Shown in pieces: positions 26,805 to 35,287 of a DNA stretch of 35,287 nt (the first letter of the stretch is position 1; every line of letters starts with the position of its first letter). Position numbers and translations under genes: made by a program. A model generated the notes under the pieces. The model did not search any database. It saw nothing but the letters and a program-made list of their open reading frames with translations, and was not told where the DNA came from. The stretch is from Saccharothrix coeruleofusca (lineage in GTDB: Bacteria; Actinomycetota; Actinomycetes; Mycobacteriales; Pseudonocardiaceae), in NCBI RefSeq assembly GCF_014648515.1, contig NZ_BMRG01000032.1, positions 317-35,603 of the forward strand, written 5' to 3'.

Positions 26805-29732
26805 TCACCCGAACAGCTCCGCGTGCAGCGAGAACGCCGTGGCGATCTCGGCCTGCGCCCAGAACCGGTGGTAGGTGAAGGTCGGGGCCGGACCACCGTC
26901 GAGGTAGCTCTGGACCTTCGACCACTGCGGGTCGTTGCGGTAGAACGAGCGGATCGACAGGAACGTCGAGCTCTGGTTGATCGTGTCGCCGTTGGGCATC
27001 TTGCCGGTCCAGCCCGGAGGCACGTAGGTGCCCTCGCCGGTGCTGGAGTTGTAGGCGTCGTCGAAGCGGTTGTAGTCCGACCGCGTCTCCGGCGTGGCGA
27101 TGCCCTTGTCGGTCTGGTGCGCCAGCATCGCCTCGAGCAGGCCCTCGCCCGCGGTCCGCGCCTGGGCGTTGCCCGACTTGGCCGCGTAGTTGAGCAGGGT
27201 CTTGGCGTAGGACGCGGCCACGCCGACGTCCTGGCTGTGGTTGAGCACCGAGACGCGCAGGTTGGCGTTCGAGCCGGGGTTGGAGGCGTTCCAGGTGTCC
27301 GGAGCGCCGGTCCAGTTCATGTCCGACGGGATCTGGAAGTCCCCGCCCGTGCCGATCGTGGTGTTGGCCAGCGCCCAGGGGACCCACTTGTCGAGGATCT
27401 TCTTGGCCGTGGCGTTGCCGGTCATCTGGTACAGCGACGCGGTGCGCTCCATCTGCCACACCTGGAAGCCGAACCACCGGTTCGACGGCGGGTCGCGCCA
27501 CACCGGGTGGGCGTCGTAGAACATGCCGTAGAAGGTCGGCGTGCCCGAAGGCGGCGTGCCGTACTGGCCCTCCCACGTGTTCGTGACACCGCCCGCGATG
27601 CCGCCGTCGGCGGACTGCAGCCACTGCAGCAGCTCCAGCTGCCGGGTCATCGACGTCGCCCAGTCCTGCTGGCCGGTCGCCGACTTCGGCTTGAGCGCGG
27701 GCACCTGCGACAGCGCGTAGGCCGCCAGCGGGTTCTGGTAGCCCTGGTGCGAGGCGCCGTCACCGATGCGCCACGCCCAGCCCGCGGACGTGTCGGTCGC
27801 ACCGCCCCACGCGTAGTACCAGGACATCAGGTAGTGCGCGCTGTCCTTGCCGCTGCCCGCCGGGCAGGACGAGGGGCCGACGCAGTTGCCGATCTTCTTG
27901 AAGTACTTGTCGAACATGGCGTAGCGCAGGTAGTCACCCATCTTCGCGGCCTTGCCGATCTCCGAGGAGATCTCGCTCGCCTTGCCCTGCGCGGTCGCCC
28001 ACTGCTGGGCCAGCAGCGCCACCTGCACCGCACGCGCGTCAGCGTCCGGGGCGTTGGTGTACTTCCACTGCTTGGCGTACTGGGCGTCCTTGGTGAACAG
28101 GTCGAGGAAGCCGTTGGGGCCGCCGTGCTTGAACGTGTCGCACGAGGGCTGCGGGATGGTCTCCCACACCGACTCCGACGAACCGCGCTGGTAGGTGTTG
28201 ATGTACGCGGGCGCGGTGGTGCCGTCGCCGCACCGGCCGAAGCCGTAGGTGTTGTCGACGTCGAGCAGCCAGTGCATGCCGTAGATGTCGCTGTTGCCGT
28301 AGGCCGACCTCAGCTCCGCGGCGATCGGGTCACGACCCACCGGCACGTTGGAGTCCAGCTGCGACGGGTATGCGTCCATCCTCGGGTGCTCGGGCGCGTA
28401 GGTCGCGGGCTTGGACGCGTCGTACTTGTCGTTGGTGGGCTGGTCGGCCTTGGCCGGGATGATGAACTTCTCCATCGAGGCCCACGCGGACTTGAACGAC
28501 GACCAGTCACCGGTGATGCGGCCGTAGCTGGCCTCCAGCCACAGGTAGTAGCTGAACGCCTCCGAGGTCGTCTGGTGCCCGTGGTCGGGCGCCTCGACCA
28601 TCAGCGTCTCCACCGAGTGGTACGGCACCTTCAACCCGGAGAAGGTCCGGAAGTAGCCGCTGGCCGGGTCGTGGATCTTGGCGTACTGGTCCAGGAACGC
28701 CTGCTCGAAGTCCGAGGCGGAGGAGGAGATCTCCTTGACCTCCACCGCGGCCGCGGTCAGCCCGGCGGCGCTGGCGGTGAACGTGGCCGTGGCCAGGTCG
28801 CCGCCGTTGTTCGCCGAGGTCACCGTGACGTTCTGCTTGGTGTTCCAGTTCGCCGAGGTGAACGTCAGCGTGGCCGGGCCCGCGGTCAGGTCGGAGCTGC
28901 CCGCCGAGCGGGACACCGCGACGGTGACCGGGGAGGTCGGCTGGGTGGCCAGCGACACGCCGAAGGTGCCGGTCCGGCCCTGCCGCAGGCTCAGCGACGC
29001 CGGGCTGGCCAGCACCGCCTGGCCCGCGAGGACCTTGACGCCGACCGGGGCGGAGGTGCTCACGCCGCCCTTGTCGTCGGTGGCCCGCGCGGTGATGCTG
29101 TGGTCGCCGAGCGCCGCGCTGTTCCACAGGCCCTCGAACGGAGCGGTGGTGTCGGTGGCGATGACCGCGCCGTCGGACAGGAACTCGACCTTGGTGACGG
29201 TGCCGTCGGTGTCGGCCGCGGTGGCCGCCAGCGGGATGGGCGCGCCCGTCAGGTACGACGAGCCCGCCGAGGGCGAGGTCAGCGAGACCGTGGGCACCGC
29301 GTTGGGACCGGTGCACGGGGTGCCGTTGATCGCGAAGTCCGTCGGCGGGGTGTTCGTGGCGCCCTTGGTCCCGTTGAACCCGAGCGTCACCTGGCCGTCG
29401 GAGGGCAGGTTCGGCGACCAGGTCGGGGCCGCCACGGTGACCGCGGCGCCGTCCTGGCTGAAGGTGCCGTTCCAGCCCTGCTGCACGCGCTGGCCGTCCG
29501 GGAAGGTCCACGTGAGGCGCCAGTTGCTCACGGCGTCACCCTGGTTGCGGATGGCGACCGACGCGCCGAACCCGTTGTTCCACTCTCTGGTGACCTGGTA
29601 GTTGACGGTGCACGTCACCGCGGCGTAGGCCGTTGGCGCGATGACCGGCATCATCCCCGCGGCGGTCGCCGCCGCCGCTGTCAGCGCGAGCGGTCCGGTG
29701 CGCAACCGACCCGCTCTCGTGCGGTACCTCAT
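26805..29732 (-). CDS. Secreted GH48 cellobiohydrolase with N-terminal CBM2
   Basis: A 975-residue exported exoglucanase. GH48 enzymes run along cellulose from the reducing end and release cellobiose, and are the key partner of GH9 and GH6 enzymes. The signal peptide (1-37) ends TAYA-AV. CBM2 is at 41-140 with W51, W87 and W105 (TREWNNG, QGWNGTF, APTWSP). An Ig-like domain is at 147-234 and a second beta-sandwich module at 240-332. The GH48 catalytic domain (about 342-975) has the acid Glu391 in HQTTSEAFSYYLWLE. ATG 29730-29732 has AGGAGGA upstream. There is no CebR box in the 126 bp before it, so it is probably transcribed with the GH9 gene. The double module between CBM and catalytic domain is longer than a simple linker. 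Confidence 0.95.
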   Translation of the reverse strand: MRYRTRAGRLRTGPLALTAAAATAAGMMPVIAPTAYAAVTCTVNYQVTREWNNGFGASVAIRNQGDAVSNWRLTWTFPDGQRVQQGWNGTFSQDGAAVTVAAPTWSPNLPSDGQVTLGFNGTKGATNTPPTDFAINGTPCTGPNAVPTVSLTSPSAGSSYLTGAPIPLAATAADTDGTVTKVEFLSDGAVIATDTTAPFEGLWNSAALGDHSITARATDDKGGVSTSAPVGVKVLAGQAVLASPASLSLRQGRTGTFGVSLATQPTSPVTVAVSRSAGSSDLTAGPATLTFTSANWNTKQNVTVTSANNGGDLATATFTASAAGLTAAAVEVKEISSSASDFEQAFLDQYAKIHDPASGYFRTFSGLKVPYHSVETLMVEAPDHGHQTTSEAFSYYLWLEASYGRITGDWSSFKSAWASMEKFIIPAKADQPTNDKYDASKPATYAPEHPRMDAYPSQLDSNVPVGRDPIAAELRSAYGNSDIYGMHWLLDVDNTYGFGRCGDGTTAPAYINTYQRGSSESVWETIPQPSCDTFKHGGPNGFLDLFTKDAQYAKQWKYTNAPDADARAVQVALLAQQWATAQGKASEISSEIGKAAKMGDYLRYAMFDKYFKKIGNCVGPSSCPAGSGKDSAHYLMSWYYAWGGATDTSAGWAWRIGDGASHQGYQNPLAAYALSQVPALKPKSATGQQDWATSMTRQLELLQWLQSADGGIAGGVTNTWEGQYGTPPSGTPTFYGMFYDAHPVWRDPPSNRWFGFQVWQMERTASLYQMTGNATAKKILDKWVPWALANTTIGTGGDFQIPSDMNWTGAPDTWNASNPGSNANLRVSVLNHSQDVGVAASYAKTLLNYAAKSGNAQARTAGEGLLEAMLAHQTDKGIATPETRSDYNRFDDAYNSSTGEGTYVPPGWTGKMPNGDTINQSSTFLSIRSFYRNDPQWSKVQSYLDGGPAPTFTYHRFWAQAEIATAFSLHAELFG

Positions 29733-29809
29733 GCGTCCTCCTCCTGCACGGATCAGCCGTTGACCCGCGAGCTTCAAGGCGGCGGCGGTGGTGGTGACGT
29801 GGCTTGGGT

Positions 29810-29850
29810 TCGGCACGAGGCGCCTGGGCGCGCAGAACGCCCCGTGCCGA
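29810..29850 (-). other. Intercistronic stem-loop between GH9 and GH48
   Basis: TCGGCACG (29810-29817) pairs with CGTGCCGA (29843-29850), with an inner GGCG/CGCC pair. It sits 8 bp past the GH9 stop. It may act as a partial terminator or protect the GH9 3' end and so set the GH9:GH48 ratio, as described for intergenic stem-loops in clostridial cip-cel operons. Confidence 0.5.
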
Positions 29851-29858
29851 GGTCCGGG

Positions 29859-32018
<2,160 letters not shown>

Positions 32019-33908
32019 TCACCTGCGGTGATGCCCGACAGCCGTGCCGCCGTTTGTGAACCCGGAAGGAGCGCGGTCGCCGTAGCCGAGGCCGTGCCCC
32101 AGCGGGTACAGCGGGGCCTTGCCGTCCCCGTCGTTGACCGGCTGCTGCGCGCTGCCCGCCATCCACGTCACCGGCAACCTGCCGGTCGGCTCGTGGTCGC
32201 CGAACAGCACGTCCGCCACGCCGCGCCCCTCGGTTCCGGGCAGCCACGCGGCCAGCGCGGCGTCCCACCCCGACACCTGCGAGGCGATGTCCAAGGGCCT
32301 GCCCGACACCAGCACGACCACCACCGGGATGCCCGCCGCCTTGAGCCTGGCGATGGTCTGCGCGTCCTCCCGGTCCAGGGGCAGACCGCCCGGACGGTCG
32401 CCGCGCCCCTCCGCGTACGGCGTCTCCCCCACCACGGCGATGGCCGCGGTGTAGGAGCCGTCCACACCGTTGCCGTAGCGCTCGTGGGTGACGGTCGCGC
32501 CGCCGCCGAGGAGGTCGCGGATGCCCCGCAGGATGGTCGTGCCCGGCGTGGTGCTCCCGCTCGCCCCCTGCCAGGAGATGGTCCAGCCGCCGCTCTGGTT
32601 GCCGATGTCGTCGGCGTTCTTGCCCGCCACGAAGTACCGGCCGGTCCTGCCCAGCGGCAGCACACCGTTGTTGCGCAGCAGCACCTGCGACCGCCGCACC
32701 GCCTCGCGGGCGAGCTCCCGGTGCGCCGCCGAGCCCACCGAGGAGGTGTAGGAGCGGTCCGCCAGCGGGCGCTCGAACAGGCCGAGCTGGACCTTCTTGG
32801 TCAGGATGCGGCGGTTGGCGTCGTCGACGCGGGCCTGCGGCACCCGCCCGGCCTGCACCTCGGCCTTGAGCAGGCCGGTGAACAGCTCGTAGTCGGTGGG
32901 CACCATCACCATGTCGATGCCCGCGTTGACCGCGGCGGCCACCTCGGCGCCGGTGAAGCCGCGCCTGCCGTCGAGCTGGTCGACGCCCGCCCAGTCCGAC
33001 ACCACGAAGCCGGAGAAGCCCAGCTCGGTCTTGAGCAGGTCGGTGATCAGGTAGCGGTGGCCGTGCGCCTTGACGCCGTTCCAGCTGCTGTAGGAGATCA
33101 TCACCGAGCCGACGCCGCGGTCGACCGCGGCCCGGAACGGCGGCAGGTGCACCGCGCGCAGCTCCTGCTCGGTGATCCGCGCGTCGCCCTGGTCGACGCC
33201 GCCCTCCGTGCCGCCGTCGCCGATGTAGTGCTTGGCCGTGGCCAGCACCGAGGTCGGACCGCCCAGCGCCGCCCCCTGGAAGCCGTCGATGATCGACGTC
33301 ATGGCCGAGGGGATCTCGGGGACCTCGCCGAAGGACTCGTAGGTGCGGCCCCACCGGTCGTCGCGCGCCAAGCACAGGCACGGCGCGAAGGTCCAGTCGA
33401 CCCCGGTGCCCGTCATCTCCTCGGCGGTGGCCGCGCCGATCCGCCGGACCAGCTCCGGGTCGCGGGTCGCGCCCAGGCCGATGTTGTGCGGGAAGATCGT
33501 CGCGCCGTGCACGTTGTTGTGCCCGTGCACCGCGTCCACGCCGTAGACCAGGGGAATTCCCAGCGGTGTGGACAGGGCGGCGCGCTGGAAGGCGTCGTAC
33601 ATGTCCGCCCAGCCCTGGGCGGTGTTGGGGGTGGGCGCCGAGCCGCCGCCGGAGAGCACCGAGCCGATGCGGTAGGTCGCCACGTCGGAGGTGGTGGTGA
33701 GCGCGGCGCGGTCGACCTGGGTCATCTGGCCCACCTTGTCGTCCAGCGACATGCGGGCCATCAACTGCTCCACCCGGTCCTCGACCGCCTGCGGGGCGAC
33801 CGGGGCTGCGGCGGAACGCGGGTGGGGCGCGGGCGTGGTCGCCGCCAGCACGACGGCGACCACGGCGGAGGTGAGGGCGGACAGTGGTCGGGAGGCGGTG
33901 CGCGTCAT
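32019..33908 (-). CDS. Secreted GH3 beta-glucosidase / glucan glucohydrolase
   Basis: A 629-residue exported enzyme that cleaves glucose from cello-oligosaccharides and other beta-glucans, and so removes the cellobiose that inhibits the exo-enzymes. The signal peptide (about 1-33) is rich in Ala and Val. The N-terminal GH3 barrel has LVYGVDAVHGHNNV, DDRWGRTYESFGE, AKHYIGDGGT and the nucleophile Asp305 in VVSDWAGVDQ. The GH3 C-terminal domain has GNQSGGWTISWQG and PYAEGRGD with a probable acid/base Glu, and ends YPLGHGLGYG. The layout is that of barley ExoI. ATG 33906-33908 has GGAGG seven bases upstream. A perfect CebR box lies 28 bp upstream. Most CebR-controlled beta-glucosidases in streptomycetes (BglC) are intracellular GH1, so a secreted GH3 is a variation. 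Confidence 0.94.
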   Translation of the reverse strand: MTRTASRPLSALTSAVVAVVLAATTPAPHPRSAAAPVAPQAVEDRVEQLMARMSLDDKVGQMTQVDRAALTTTSDVATYRIGSVLSGGGSAPTPNTAQGWADMYDAFQRAALSTPLGIPLVYGVDAVHGHNNVHGATIFPHNIGLGATRDPELVRRIGAATAEEMTGTGVDWTFAPCLCLARDDRWGRTYESFGEVPEIPSAMTSIIDGFQGAALGGPTSVLATAKHYIGDGGTEGGVDQGDARITEQELRAVHLPPFRAAVDRGVGSVMISYSSWNGVKAHGHRYLITDLLKTELGFSGFVVSDWAGVDQLDGRRGFTGAEVAAAVNAGIDMVMVPTDYELFTGLLKAEVQAGRVPQARVDDANRRILTKKVQLGLFERPLADRSYTSSVGSAAHRELAREAVRRSQVLLRNNGVLPLGRTGRYFVAGKNADDIGNQSGGWTISWQGASGSTTPGTTILRGIRDLLGGGATVTHERYGNGVDGSYTAAIAVVGETPYAEGRGDRPGGLPLDREDAQTIARLKAAGIPVVVVLVSGRPLDIASQVSGWDAALAAWLPGTEGRGVADVLFGDHEPTGRLPVTWMAGSAQQPVNDGDGKAPLYPLGHGLGYGDRAPSGFTNGGTAVGHHRR

Positions 33909-33935
33909 TGCGGGCCCTCCGGGTCCAGAGACGTC

Positions 33936-33949
33936 TGGGAGCGCTCCCA
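33936..33949. promoter_or_regulatory. CebR box at the GH3 promoter
   Basis: A perfect TGGGAGCGCTCCCA that touches the -10 of the GH3 gene. Confidence 0.93.
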
Positions 33950-33978
33950 AAGTAAAAGCAGCGGAAAGTCCCGGACAA
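33949..33978 (-). promoter_or_regulatory. Promoter of the GH3 gene
   Basis: On the minus strand TTGTCC (33978-33973) and TACTTT (33954-33949) are 18 bp apart. The -10 overlaps the CebR box by one base. This promoter lacks the GTTACAGTCCCGA block of the other three. Confidence 0.55.
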
Positions 33979-34164
33979 CCACCCGACCGTTCGGCCCTCT
34001 TCGCGTTGCGCCTCGCGGAGTAATTCGACGAAATGAGCTGATCCACTTCCCGGATCACCGGAACGAGCGGTTGACGACCGGAACGGCCTAATCCCGCAGG
34101 AAGACGCCCACGAGCCGTGACGAAGACCCTCACCATTTATTCGACATTCGGCACGGCTCTGGAA

Positions 34165-35287
<1,123 letters not shown>

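Overview
The window is very GC-rich (third codon positions almost all G or C), uses many GTG starts and has dense overlapping genes. It reads like a filamentous actinomycete chromosome. DUF397/Xre regulator pairs, an inhA-type fabG-fabI pair, an actinobacterial [2Fe-2S] ferrochelatase and CebR-type operators all fit. A short dispersed element whose translation reads like RDSRVVGG points to the Saccharothrix/Actinosynnema/Lentzea branch of the Pseudonocardiaceae; that genus-level placement is an inference. No tRNA, rRNA, insertion sequence, CRISPR array or phage gene was seen.

Layout. 1-333: 3' end of ctaD. 513-1780: an Xre/DUF5753 regulator with two near-identical DUF397 partners, flanked by inverted copies of a short repeat. 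1922-5238: a MoxR-like AAA+ ATPase and VWA protein operon. 5359-5994: a lipoprotein. 6092-7849: a secreted CBM2-GH6 cellobiohydrolase with two CebR boxes. 8259-9689: an Atu4866-family protein with an SDR dehydrogenase, and a secreted SH3-like protein. 9892-17564: a long minus-strand run, in transcription order fabG, inhA-type fabI, a sensor kinase/response regulator pair, a GT87 mannosyltransferase, a lipoprotein, hemH, a YcxB-like membrane protein and an unknown protein. 17658-21957: a GlcD-GlpC-type flavin/iron-sulfur dehydrogenase, an ArsR-type regulator and a small secreted Cys-rich protein. 22003-25478: an MHYT membrane sensor, a sigma-like protein with a membrane tail, a methyltransferase and cutA.

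25537-35287 is a cellulose-degradation island. It holds a LacI-family regulator, a CBM2-GH48 reducing-end cellobiohydrolase, a GH9-CBM3c processive endoglucanase, a secreted GH3 beta-glucosidase, and then on the other strand a small CBM2 protein overlapping a second GH6 enzyme that runs off the window. Together with the GH6 at 6.1 kb this is a full synergistic set: exo-enzymes working from both chain ends, a processive endoglucanase and a beta-glucosidase. Six copies of the CebR operator TGGGAGCGCTCCCA (two with one or two changes) sit at four promoters. In three of these promoters a shared GTTACaGTcCCGA -10 block comes directly before the operator, so the enzymes form one cellobiose-inducible regulon spread over 28 kb. 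The local LacI protein does not have the CebR recognition helix, and palindromes of a different type lie upstream of its own gene. It is therefore probably a second regulator, and CebR itself would be encoded elsewhere.
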